From Fimbriiglobus ruber (GTDB lineage: Bacteria; Planctomycetota; Planctomycetia; Gemmatales; Gemmataceae): a DNA stretch of 64,000 nucleotides. Where the stretch lies: the NCBI RefSeq assembly GCF_002197845.1, contig NZ_NIDE01000001.1, positions 558,001 through 622,000 on the forward strand. Direction: 5' to 3'. This document shows, piece after piece, positions 52,964-62,106 of this stretch. The notes below the pieces were generated by a model that ran no database searches, was not told where the DNA came from, and saw only the letters and a program-made list of their open reading frames with translations. The stretch's first letter is position 1, and the number at the start of each line of letters is the position of its first letter. The position numbers and the translations under genes were made by a program.

Positions 52964-55054
52964 ATGCCGCACCGCCAGCTCTGCCCGGACGCGACCGAAT
53001 TTGAATCCCTGTTACTCAACCGGGTGACCGAAGACCGGGCCGCGGCTCTGGAAGCCCACGTCGGCCTGTGCCCGATTTGCCAGCGGGTGGTGGACGGGTT
53101 GACCGCGAACTTGCGGCTGTCTACGGCCATCCGCGGCATGCCCCGAACGCCCGTCCCCCCTCCGCCCGCGGTACTCGGCGAGTTGGCGGCCCGGTTAGGC
53201 GATTTGACATCGCAGTTCACCCGCGTCGAGTGGACACACGCCGGCCCGGACGGCGGCGCGGACCACGACGACGAACTCCCCGGGTTCGCCCCGCCCGCGG
53301 CCAACGACGAGGTCGGCCGGCTCGGCCCGTACCGCGTCCTGCGGCTGCTCGGAGCTGGCGGGATGGGCCTGGTCTACTTGGCCGAAGACACGGCGCTCCG
53401 GCGGCCGGTCGCGATCAAGATCCTCCGCCCGCGGCTCGCCCGCCGCCGCCGCGCCCGCGACGGGTTTCTGAGCGAAGCGCGGGCCATGGCCGCCCTCAAA
53501 CATGACAACATCGTCACCGTGTTCCAGATCGGAGAGACGCCGGGGGGCGGTGGCGAATCGGTGCCTTACCTCGCGATGGAATTGCTCGACGGAGAGAGCC
53601 TCGCGGACTGGGTGCGGCGGGAGGGACGGATGCCCGTCGAGTGGGCCGCCCGGCTCGGGCGGCAGGCGGCCGAAGGGTTGGCCGTGGCCCACGCCCGGGG
53701 CGTCATCCACCGCGACATCAAACCCGGGAACCTGTGGCTCGAAGCCCCGCCCGGGTGGGCCGACACGCCCGGGGACCGGCGACCACCGCTCCCGGCCGTC
53801 GCCAGGCTGAAGATTCTCGACTTCGGCCTGGCCCAACCGGTCGGGGAAGCCGAGGGCGGGGACGGTCCGGGGTTCGGCACACCGGCGTACATGCCGCCGG
53901 AACAGATGCGGGGCGAGCGGACGTCTCCCGCTGCCGACTTGTTTAGTCTTGGGGTCGTCCTTTACGAGTTGACGACGGGCGGTCTCCCTTTCCCAATTCG
54001 CCGGCAGTCTGTGGTGCCCGAGTTCCGGACACCGCCGGACCTCCGGGATTTCGTCCCGACCGCACCCGCCGCGTTCGCCGCATTAGTCCACCAGTTGCTC
54101 GCCCTCGCGCCGGCGGACCGGCCCGCGTCGGCGAACGGCGTGGCGACCGAGTTGTTTGCCGCGACAGCGCCGGTGGCCGACACGCTGGTCGACCGCCCGG
54201 ATCGGACCGTGGAACTTCACCCCGGCCGCGTTCGCCACCGCCGACTGGTAAGGGTGGGGAGCGGGGCAGCGATCGGGATCGCGATTGCCGTGCTGGCAGC
54301 CGGCGGGACGTGGCTCGCGGCGCGGTCCGGTGATCCGACCGGTCCCGGACCGGCGGCCGGCGCGATCCTCCCGGGGCCGCCGGACGACGACTGGTGCCAG
54401 GCTGTTGCCACCCTGCCCGCCGAACGACAGGCCGCCACCGTGATCGATAAGCTCCGGGAGTTGAACCCGGGGTACGACGGTGAGGCGTCCCTGCGATACC
54501 GGAGCGGGCAGGTGAGCGAACTGATCATTTCGACGGACACAGTGAGGGATATTCGCCCGATCCGCGCCCTCAAGGGGCTCCGGCATCTTGAGTGTAATGG
54601 GAGTGGGTTGGGGCGAGGGCTGTTGATCGATTTGTCCCCGATCAAGGGCTTGAACCTGGAGGTTCTGAACGCCTGGTGGAATCCTAAATTGACGGACTTC
54701 AACCCGGTCCGCGGAATGAAACTCCGATCGTGCCAGATCGGTGAAACGCCGGTCGAAGACCTCTCCCCATTCCAGGGAATGCCACTCACATTCCTTTCGA
54801 TCAACGGGTGCCGGGTGCGCGACATCGCGGTCGTGCGGACGCTGCCGAAGTTGGAATTCCTGCGTTGCGACGGGTGCCCCATCGAATCGCTGAATCCACT
54901 GGCGGAATCGACCGTCAAACGGCTCGTGTTCGATTTTCGCCGCGAGCGAGGCGATGCGGACATCCTATCGCGGATACCCTGGCTGACCCACCTCAACTAC
55001 CGACCCGCCAATGAATTCAGGCGATCGAACGGGTTGTCACTCACGACTTCGTGA
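52964..55054 (+). CDS. Zinc-finger/Ser-Thr kinase/TM/LRR-like receptor protein
   Basis: 696 aa. Residues 1-45 have CPDATEFESLLLNRVTEDRA with H-V-G-L-CPICQ, an HxxxCxxC zinc motif typical of anti-sigma factors. Kinase at about 118-400: GAGGMGLV, VAIKIL, HRDIKPGN, DFGLA, GTPAYMPPEQ, all catalytic residues present. TM helix about 430-447 (IGIAIAVLAAGGTWL). The C-terminus (about 500-690) has LRR-like units (LDGCPIESLNPL-type; LKGLRHLECNGSGL; MPLTFLSINGCRVRDIAVV). Adjacent to the ECF gene, it may bind or phosphorylate the sigma factor and sense an external signal. Confidence 0.88.
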   Translation: MPHRQLCPDATEFESLLLNRVTEDRAAALEAHVGLCPICQRVVDGLTANLRLSTAIRGMPRTPVPPPPAVLGELAARLGDLTSQFTRVEWTHAGPDGGADHDDELPGFAPPAANDEVGRLGPYRVLRLLGAGGMGLVYLAEDTALRRPVAIKILRPRLARRRRARDGFLSEARAMAALKHDNIVTVFQIGETPGGGGESVPYLAMELLDGESLADWVRREGRMPVEWAARLGRQAAEGLAVAHARGVIHRDIKPGNLWLEAPPGWADTPGDRRPPLPAVARLKILDFGLAQPVGEAEGGDGPGFGTPAYMPPEQMRGERTSPAADLFSLGVVLYELTTGGLPFPIRRQSVVPEFRTPPDLRDFVPTAPAAFAALVHQLLALAPADRPASANGVATELFAATAPVADTLVDRPDRTVELHPGRVRHRRLVRVGSGAAIGIAIAVLAAGGTWLAARSGDPTGPGPAAGAILPGPPDDDWCQAVATLPAERQAATVIDKLRELNPGYDGEASLRYRSGQVSELIISTDTVRDIRPIRALKGLRHLECNGSGLGRGLLIDLSPIKGLNLEVLNAWWNPKLTDFNPVRGMKLRSCQIGETPVEDLSPFQGMPLTFLSINGCRVRDIAVVRTLPKLEFLRCDGCPIESLNPLAESTVKRLVFDFRRERGDADILSRIPWLTHLNYRPANEFRRSNGLSLTTS

Positions 55055-55191
55055 CTACCGTCCTCGTTTTTTTCACTTTTTTCGCGGACCCCTGTCTAAT
55101 CTCGGCATTTCGGCGCATAGGCCTTTTCTGGACCTTCTGGACTTCATTGATCGCGCTTTTTTTAATCCGACACAGACAAGCGAGGGTAGGC

Positions 55192-56094
55192 ATGGTGACG
55201 GCACATTCGCGCATTCGACAAGGCTTTACGCTGATCGAGTTGCTGGTGGTCATCGCGATCATCGCGATCCTGATCGGTCTCCTCCTTCCCGCCGTTCAGA
55301 AAGTCCGGGAAGCCGCGGCCCGGATGAAGTGCAGCAACAATTTGAAACAGATCGGCCTCTGCATGCACAATTTCCACGACCGGAACGGTCGCCTGCCCGC
55401 GGGCGACATCACCGCCCAGTGGGGCTGGATCCCACGGATCTTCCCCGACATCGAGCAAACGGCCGTGTTCAACCAGCTGAACTTTACGGTCCCATCGTGG
55501 TCAGGAAATAACTTCGCTCTCGTCAAGCAAGTTTACACGATGTTCGTCTGCCCGTCCGATCCGCTCGCCAACACGCTCCAGGAAGAGGAAGGGTACGCCG
55601 CACCGACCTGGTCGCTGTCTCAAGCGGACTACGCGACCTGCCAGGGAGATTACATCAATTCGACCGGCGTGGGGCAAACGCCCGCCTATGGAAACGTGGG
55701 CGGTACGGGGCCCAATTCGCCCCAAGTGCGGGGGATGATCAGTCGGTACGGTTGGGGCGCCAGGTTCGCGGACGTGACCGACGGGCTGTCGAACACGTTT
55801 CTGGTCGGCGAGTGCGTCGGCGCGTTCTGCATCACCCAAAACGTTGCCGCCGAGAGCTTCGCGACGACCTCCCACCCAGTCAACTACTTGAACGCGTCGT
55901 TAATGGCTTCCCTCCCGACCCAGGCGAACCCGCGGTGGGACGAGTCGGTCGGGTTCCGCAGCTTCCACACCGGCGGGGCGAACTTCCTGTTGGGAGATGG
56001 CTCGGTGCGCTTTATCAGTGAGAGCGTCGACGGCACGACTTACCGCGCCTACGCGTCCCGGTCCGGGGGTGAGGCGCTTACCCTCAACAATTGA
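55192..56094 (+). CDS. DUF1559 protein with type IV pilin-like N-terminus (copy 2)
   Basis: 300 aa from ATG 55192, with GAGGGTAGG upstream; a longer frame from 55051 lacks such a site. N-terminal [15 protein letters not shown] prepilin signal, [32 protein letters not shown], and the C-terminal [18 protein letters not shown] signature. Same family as 18392-19435. Placed after the kinase gene and before a lipoprotein, so possibly an output of the sigma/kinase pair. Surface pseudopilin-like role by analogy. Confidence 0.94.
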   Translation: MVTAHSRIRQGFTLIELLVVIAIIAILIGLLLPAVQKVREAAARMKCSNNLKQIGLCMHNFHDRNGRLPAGDITAQWGWIPRIFPDIEQTAVFNQLNFTVPSWSGNNFALVKQVYTMFVCPSDPLANTLQEEEGYAAPTWSLSQADYATCQGDYINSTGVGQTPAYGNVGGTGPNSPQVRGMISRYGWGARFADVTDGLSNTFLVGECVGAFCITQNVAAESFATTSHPVNYLNASLMASLPTQANPRWDESVGFRSFHTGGANFLLGDGSVRFISESVDGTTYRAYASRSGGEALTLNN

Positions 56095-56178
56095 CCCAGC
56101 GGACCGATGTTCGGGCCGGCGGGAATCCCGCCGGCCCTTTCCCCGTCACGTCTCCCCATCACCCATCACGACTTCATT

Positions 56179-56628
56179 ATGACCCCGCGTCGCATGTATT
56201 CGCTCGCCTTGGTACTGATGCTCGCCGTTTCGTTCGCCGGCTGTTCGGGCCGCCCGGCGGTGGGCAAGGTGAAGGGGACCGTAACCCTGGACGGCAAACC
56301 GCTCCCGCGAGGGTCCATCACGTTCGAAACGACCGGGCAACGCCCGGCGATGGGGACCATCGAGAACGGCGAAATCATCGCCGTCACCCTGTACGACCCG
56401 GGCGACGGTGCGGTGGTCGGCCCGAACAAAGTCGGGATCGTTTCGACCGATGAGGTTTACGGCCCGTCGGGGATTCCGAACCCGGGCGAGAAAGAGCCGC
56501 CGAAAGCCAAGATGATCGTCTATTCGTCCGCGGTCCCGAAGCAGTACAACGACCCGGGCACGTCGCAACTGACCGTTGATATCAAGAAAGGTGAGAATGT
56601 GGTCGAGTTCAAGCTCGTGTCAAAGTAA
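56179..56628 (+). CDS. Lipoprotein with carboxypeptidase-regulatory-like domain (copy 2)
   Basis: 149 aa from ATG 56179 (MTPRRMYSLALVLMLAVSFA then GCSGRPA), a lipoprotein signal. Mature part VKGTVTLDGKPLPRGSITF is the beta-domain pattern also seen in the copy at 19512-19979. It is 84 bp after DUF1559 and probably in its operon, mirroring the other pair in reverse gene order. The IS4-type transposase starts 90 bp further on. Confidence 0.85.
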   Translation: MTPRRMYSLALVLMLAVSFAGCSGRPAVGKVKGTVTLDGKPLPRGSITFETTGQRPAMGTIENGEIIAVTLYDPGDGAVVGPNKVGIVSTDEVYGPSGIPNPGEKEPPKAKMIVYSSAVPKQYNDPGTSQLTVDIKKGENVVEFKLVSK

Positions 56629-56717
56629 CCAGTTGCTCTCTCTTGTAGCATAAGGTGGCGGTGGCAGGTCTTCCAACACATGCGGTTTCTGCCGAATAGT
56701 CTATCGGGGAAGGATTT

Positions 56718-58106
56718 GTGGGCTTAGAGGAGGTGGCAGGGATGCTTCTGAATCGTGTGATCGACCGGTTCCTCGCTCGTACTCCGATGGCCGTGGCGAT
56801 TCGGGGCACGTTGGAGTACGCCTTCGCCCCGGAACCGCTCGATGCGATCTTCGAGGCGATCGTCGGCGACCGCGACGACCGGCAACTGCTGTTCTCGACG
56901 TGTGTGGACTTGATGGGCACGGTGGTCACCCGGGTGAACCGTTCGATGAGTGCCGCGTACCGGGCCGCCGAGGACATGCCGGTGTCCCTGTCCGCCGTGT
57001 ACCAACGCCTGCCGCGGATGCCGCTCGCGGCGGGCCGCGAGTTGGTCCGACACACGGCCGAACGGCTCGAACCGGTGGTTCGGGCCATGAACGGGGCGGC
57101 GGCCGATCCGTTACCCGGGTACCGGACCAAGGTTCTCGACGGGAACCATCTGGCCCACACCCCGCGACGGCTCAAGGTCCTGCGGGATGTCGCGGCCGGC
57201 CCCCTTCCCGGTCAATCCCTGGTGATCCGGGACCCCGCTCGGGGATTGGCCCGGGATGTGATTCCGTGCGCCGACGGTCATGCCCAAGAGCGGTCCCTGC
57301 TGGAGGCCGTCATCGAAACGATTCGAACGAAGGATCTGGTGATCGCGGACCGGAACTTCTGCACCACCCGGTTCGTGTTCGGGATCGCGGCTCGGGGCGG
57401 GTCGTTCGTCATCCGTCGGCATGCCGCCACCTTGTCGTGGGAGAAGGAATCCGCCTGGGAATCCCGGGGTCGAACCGACACCGGGGGCGTGGAGGAACAG
57501 ACGATTGAGTTGATCGGCCCGGGTGACACCACATTGACCGTCCGTCGCATTCGGCTGACCCTGGATCAGCCGACACGAGATGGTGACCAGGTGATCGAAT
57601 GGCTAACGAATCGGCCGGCCCGTGCCGCAACCGCGGCCGTGGTGGCCAAACTCTACCAGGGTCGATGGACGGTGGAGGCCCTGTTCCACCGTCTGACGAT
57701 GGTCCTGGGATGCGAGGTCGATACGCTGGGCTACCCGCCGGCCGCATTGTTCGGGTTCTGTGTGGCGTTGGCGGCGAGCAATGCGTATGCGACGATTCGG
57801 GCCGCCGTGCGGGGTGAGCACGGGCATGAGACCGCCGAGACGTTGTCGGACTTCTACGTGGCGGCCGAGTTGGAGCGGACCGTCGAGGGGATGAACGTGG
57901 CGGTGCCCGACGAGGCGTGGGAGCCGATCGCCGGGTGGACGGCGGAGGAAATGGGGGCGTGGCTGCGGTCGATCATGCGACAGGCCCGCTTGGAACGATA
58001 CGAGAAAGCGAAACGGGGGCCGAAGAAACCCAAGCCGCGACGCACCCGGTTCGCGGCCAAAAAACACGTCGCCACCTCACGTTTGATCAGTGGTGAACAA
58101 ACATAA
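56718..58106 (+). CDS. IS4-family transposase
   Basis: 462 aa, GTG start. DDE motifs: KVLDGNHLAHT, LVIADRNFCTTRF and YQGRWTVEALFHRLT (the Y-x2-R-x3-E-x6-[KR] region of IS4). The C-terminus is rich in Lys/Arg and Pro. Possible element ends are a CAGTT near 56630 and the reverse complement near 58110, but the match is only partial and I find no target duplication, so borders are unsure. It probably inserted between the lipoprotein gene and the secreted-protein pair. Confidence 0.88.
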   Translation: MGLEEVAGMLLNRVIDRFLARTPMAVAIRGTLEYAFAPEPLDAIFEAIVGDRDDRQLLFSTCVDLMGTVVTRVNRSMSAAYRAAEDMPVSLSAVYQRLPRMPLAAGRELVRHTAERLEPVVRAMNGAAADPLPGYRTKVLDGNHLAHTPRRLKVLRDVAAGPLPGQSLVIRDPARGLARDVIPCADGHAQERSLLEAVIETIRTKDLVIADRNFCTTRFVFGIAARGGSFVIRRHAATLSWEKESAWESRGRTDTGGVEEQTIELIGPGDTTLTVRRIRLTLDQPTRDGDQVIEWLTNRPARAATAAVVAKLYQGRWTVEALFHRLTMVLGCEVDTLGYPPAALFGFCVALAASNAYATIRAAVRGEHGHETAETLSDFYVAAELERTVEGMNVAVPDEAWEPIAGWTAEEMGAWLRSIMRQARLERYEKAKRGPKKPKPRRTRFAAKKHVATSRLISGEQT

Positions 58107-58130
58107 ACTGTTGAAAGGGCTGGGTGCGTT

Positions 58131-60044
58131 ATGGCAACGACGATCCGAATTGCGCTGGGACTTGTCGCTGTACTGATCGCTCACGGACGAATTGCCGCCC
58201 AGGTGCCGGAAGCGCCGATGCCTCACCCGCCGCTCGACGAGCTTGTGAAGGAGTACCGACGGCATGGTCTTCCGTTTCCACCGTCCGACGCCGAACTCGT
58301 CATTCTCGGCCGGCCGACGTGGGATGAAGATCGAGTCCTCACGATGTCTTACTTTTTGGCATTCCGGGAGCCCCCGGCGAAGGCTGGCGGCGTGTCGAAA
58401 TGCTGGATTGGTTTTCGGACTTGGGACGGAGAAGATATCGAGGAATGGCGGATCGTGCCGGCCAAACCCGTCGTAGCGACGCTTCTTTCGAATCCGGCAG
58501 TCGATGAGTTTGATTCGCTTGTTCTTGCGATCCATTGCAACGCTCGCGGTTGGGACGCGTTGGCGGAGGCTCTCTATGTCCGACTGAGAAAGAGGCCGGG
58601 CGACACCGCTTCAATGTTCGACAGGCTTCATAACTGTGCCGTAGACTACTGGTACCCGCGGATTTTGGAACGCGGAACTGATCGGAAAGAGGCATTGCGC
58701 AGGCTCAAAGAACTCGAAGCAAAGAAAAAGCCTCCTCCGAATGACGTGCGGGTCGGACAACTCGCAAAACATAACAAGCTTGAACAGCGAGAACGTCTGC
58801 GTCGTCTGGAATTGACAGTGGCCCCGCGGGTCGCGAAACCGGGTACCCCAGAAGCGTTGATCGACCAGTTAACAGACCTCTGGAGACCTTATGAGGCACC
58901 GGCGTATCGCGAAACATTGATCGAATCGGACAAGGCCTGTGAAAAGCTGACCGCGCTCGGGATTGATGCCGTTCCGGCTTTAATCGAGCATATCAACGAC
59001 GAGCGGCTCACGCGCGCGTACTATACGTCGACTGACGATTTGGGTATTCATCTGGTCGACGTGGGACAGACCGTTAGCGTGTTGTTAGACACTCTTAGTG
59101 ATTTTCAAATCGGTATTTCGTCGAGGGAAGGAGACCGCGCGGATGCGAAGAAGGTGAAAAAATGGCTGAATGAGGTCAGAATGACCGGTGAAGAAAAATG
59201 GTTGACGGAGCACGCGTTGCCGTCGGAAAGCTATACTCGACGAGACGAACTGGGAAGTTTCATTTCTGATGACGAAAAACTCCTGAAGGCCAATCGAATC
59301 ATCGTTCGTGTCATTGGCGCGAAGTACTCCTGGCGGTTGCCGGAATTATACCGCACCGTTCTTACAACGTATCCCGAGACGGACAGTAAATGCTACGTCG
59401 ACGAAATTCTGGCCAGTGACTTGTCTCGCAAGAGGAAACTCCAACTTCTAGAGGAGGGATGTTCCCACGAGTTTTTCAAGCACCGCCTCTATGCGCTGAA
59501 CGGTCTGGCACAGATGGACCCGGCCGCGTACCGAGAGCGCGTGATCCCACTGCTGAAACCGCTTCTTACAGGTACCGAAACGGACGACCGAATATTCCTT
59601 CTGATCGGATGGACCGATGACCCGGTCTACTGGGATGCTTTTGCCGCAATGGTTAGGAAGTCGTCATTCAGTGTACGGGCGTTCTGGCTGGGTAAACTTG
59701 CCGAAGAGATCAATCAGAATCCATTCCGCGGTAGTGCGCTTCATGATTCTTACCATTGGTATACGAATCTATCACTTGCTAACCTAAGTAAAGCGTCCCG
59801 GTACGAGCGGTTGCGATTCCTCGCGGCATTTCTCGACGACGAATCCGTTGACGCCGAAGACGAGTCAAAGACCGAGATCCGCGATTACCTCTCCGCCAGG
59901 CTGTGGTGGCGGCTCCCGATTTTGGCCGACAACGGGTATCCCGTTTACATTTCGCCGACCCAAGACGGCTTCTTTTCGCGGCTCGCGATCAGGACGATTG
60001 TTCACCGGGTCGTGGCGGAGAAATTGGCGAGCGATAGGAAGTGA
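58131..60044 (+). CDS. Secreted HEAT-like hypothetical protein (paralogue 1)
   Basis: 637 aa. N-terminal MATTIRIALGLVAVLIAHGR is a signal peptide; VPEAPMPHPPLDELVKEYRR follows and recurs in the next gene. The centre has ALGIDAVPALIEHINDERLT, a HEAT/armadillo-like helix pair, and the C-terminus reads YPVYISPTQDGFFSRLAIRT. No catalytic motif. It starts 25 bp after the transposase stop. Likely a planctomycete-specific family; function unknown. Confidence 0.8.
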   Translation: MATTIRIALGLVAVLIAHGRIAAQVPEAPMPHPPLDELVKEYRRHGLPFPPSDAELVILGRPTWDEDRVLTMSYFLAFREPPAKAGGVSKCWIGFRTWDGEDIEEWRIVPAKPVVATLLSNPAVDEFDSLVLAIHCNARGWDALAEALYVRLRKRPGDTASMFDRLHNCAVDYWYPRILERGTDRKEALRRLKELEAKKKPPPNDVRVGQLAKHNKLEQRERLRRLELTVAPRVAKPGTPEALIDQLTDLWRPYEAPAYRETLIESDKACEKLTALGIDAVPALIEHINDERLTRAYYTSTDDLGIHLVDVGQTVSVLLDTLSDFQIGISSREGDRADAKKVKKWLNEVRMTGEEKWLTEHALPSESYTRRDELGSFISDDEKLLKANRIIVRVIGAKYSWRLPELYRTVLTTYPETDSKCYVDEILASDLSRKRKLQLLEEGCSHEFFKHRLYALNGLAQMDPAAYRERVIPLLKPLLTGTETDDRIFLLIGWTDDPVYWDAFAAMVRKSSFSVRAFWLGKLAEEINQNPFRGSALHDSYHWYTNLSLANLSKASRYERLRFLAAFLDDESVDAEDESKTEIRDYLSARLWWRLPILADNGYPVYISPTQDGFFSRLAIRTIVHRVVAEKLASDRK

Positions 60045-60116
60045 TCATTTTTCAGGGGTCTCGGTCCCATGCGCTGTAGTCGGCATGCGTATGAGTTTCG
60101 CGAAATGAGGTGCGAA

Positions 60117-62003
60117 ATGATCGTGCTCCGGTCCCTCGTGGTTCTCGTCGTCTTGCTGGCCGTTACGACCCGTGCGAGGAGTCAGGTACCGGAAGCACCG
60201 ATGCCTCATCCGCCGCTGGACGAGGTTGTGAAGGAATACAAACGTCTCGGCCTACCTCTGCCCCCGGCCGGCATGGAACTCATCATTATTGGGCAACCTG
60301 TGCGCCGAGATGATGAAGACTATCTTTATTATTTTTTAGCCTTCCGATCTCCGCCAATGAAAGCGAATGGTGAATCAAAATATTGGGCGGAAAGTTCATT
60401 TTTCACTCCGGGCCGTGTAGACGAATGTCATTTCGTTCCTGCCAGACCCGTTGTCGAGACTATTCGTTTTCCGGGACTCGTTGACGATTCACTTTCGCTC
60501 GATTTGGCAGTTCAGTGTAAGGTGTACGGCTGGGACGCACTTGCGGAACAGATTTATGCCAAAGGCAGAAAGCAACTTGAGGACGGGCAATCGGTATTCG
60601 ACAAACTTCATTCCGATGCCGCCGGCTATTGGAGCGGCCGCAAGACCGAACGCGGCACCGATCGAAAGGAGATATTACGGCGGCTGAAAGAGCTAGACGC
60701 ACAAAAAAAACTCTACCCGAATGAAGGTCAGCCGTCGCTGATCGGCCCGCGAAAGGGGCGTGAGTTCAAAGAAATCCTTCGTCGTCTCGAAAAGACTGTG
60801 GCCCCGCGGACCTCGAAACCGGGCACAGTCGACGCCCTCATTGACGATATGAGTGAATATTGCCAGTATCTTAGTCTGTATGAGCGGGAAGCCTTGGTTG
60901 AATCGGACAAGGCTTGTGCGGAACTGGCCGCTCTCGGTTTCGATGCCGTTCCGGCATTGATCGCTCACCTCAACGACGACCGCCTCACGCGGGCTTACTT
61001 TATAATGTCCGGGCTTTTCGGCTCTTATCAACTCGACGTCGGACAAGTTGTTGGTCTGTTTCTGGACAACCTGTCCGATTACGAGTTCGGGATCTCGTTA
61101 GAAGCGGGAGATTATGTCGATGCGAACAGAGTCAGGAAGTGGCTGATAGACGTTCAAAAAGATGGCGAGCAAAAATGGCTGACCGCCCGCGCTCTGCCGT
61201 CGAAGAGCTTTATGCGAAACCCCGAATTGGTGAAACAAGCCACTTTTGACGACAAAGTACCGAGAACGAATCGGACCATACTTCGGGCGGTCCGCGCCAA
61301 GTACCCGGAGCGTCTGCCGGAGTTGTACCGAAGCGTTCTTCAGACGTACCCAGAAACGGACAGCAAATACTACGTCGAAGAAATCTTGGCCAGCAAGTTG
61401 TCGCGGGAAAAGAAACTCACACTTTTGGAAGAGGGCATTTCACACGCCTCGTTTGCCCACCGACTCAACGCGCTAAATGCGCTGGCTCGCCTCGACATGG
61501 CCTCGTGCCGTAAGCGTGTCATTCCCCTCCTGAAGCCGCTTCTCGCCGGCACGGAAACGAACGACGAGATTTTTCCGCTGATCGAGTGGGCGAACGACCG
61601 GAATTACTGGGATGCTTTTACTTCGTTGGTCAAAAAGGCGCCAGCTGACGTAAGGGGGAGATGGATTTTTGAATTCACCGACGATCTTGACCGAAATCCT
61701 TTCCGCTTCGGGACGAGTTCGCGGGCTGCCGGTCTGAGCGAGGTCCAACGCTACGAACGCTTGCGGTTCCTCGCGGGATTCTTCGACGACCAGTCCATTC
61801 AGTCCCTCGCCCCCGAGGATCGGTTGCTGGTCGAGACCCGCGATTATCTAGCCCGGCGACTGGTGTGGCGACTTCCACTTTTAAACTGCGAGGGATATCC
61901 CGTTTACATCCCGCCGACTCAGGACGGCCCCTTCTCGCGTCTGGCATTGCGGACGATTGTCCGGAGCGCGTTAACCAGAGAACTGGAACGCATAAGGAAG
62001 TGA
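60117..62003 (+). CDS. Secreted HEAT-like hypothetical protein (paralogue 2)
   Basis: 628 aa from ATG 60117, with GAGG upstream; the in-frame ATG at 60069 gives a poor leader. Same layout as the preceding gene: signal (MIVLRSLVVLVVLLAVTTRA), QVPEAPMPHPPLDEVVKEYK, ALGFDAVPALIAHLNDDRLT, YPVYIPPTQDGPFSRLALRT. Length and ends match paralogue 1, with middle parts diverged. Tandem duplication; function unknown. Confidence 0.8.
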   Translation: MIVLRSLVVLVVLLAVTTRARSQVPEAPMPHPPLDEVVKEYKRLGLPLPPAGMELIIIGQPVRRDDEDYLYYFLAFRSPPMKANGESKYWAESSFFTPGRVDECHFVPARPVVETIRFPGLVDDSLSLDLAVQCKVYGWDALAEQIYAKGRKQLEDGQSVFDKLHSDAAGYWSGRKTERGTDRKEILRRLKELDAQKKLYPNEGQPSLIGPRKGREFKEILRRLEKTVAPRTSKPGTVDALIDDMSEYCQYLSLYEREALVESDKACAELAALGFDAVPALIAHLNDDRLTRAYFIMSGLFGSYQLDVGQVVGLFLDNLSDYEFGISLEAGDYVDANRVRKWLIDVQKDGEQKWLTARALPSKSFMRNPELVKQATFDDKVPRTNRTILRAVRAKYPERLPELYRSVLQTYPETDSKYYVEEILASKLSREKKLTLLEEGISHASFAHRLNALNALARLDMASCRKRVIPLLKPLLAGTETNDEIFPLIEWANDRNYWDAFTSLVKKAPADVRGRWIFEFTDDLDRNPFRFGTSSRAAGLSEVQRYERLRFLAGFFDDQSIQSLAPEDRLLVETRDYLARRLVWRLPLLNCEGYPVYIPPTQDGPFSRLALRTIVRSALTRELERIRK

Positions 62004-62106
62004 TCGGTCCGCGTCCCGCCAACTTCGCGACGCCTCTATAAGTTGAAACGAACGCTGACACCCGGACGGTCGGGTGTGGGAAGTGCGTTTGCCGAGGGTG
62101 TCGCCT

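Noticed and set aside
56630-58110. Exact IS4 element borders
   Set aside because: CAGTT near both ends matches only in part, and no flanking direct repeat is seen.
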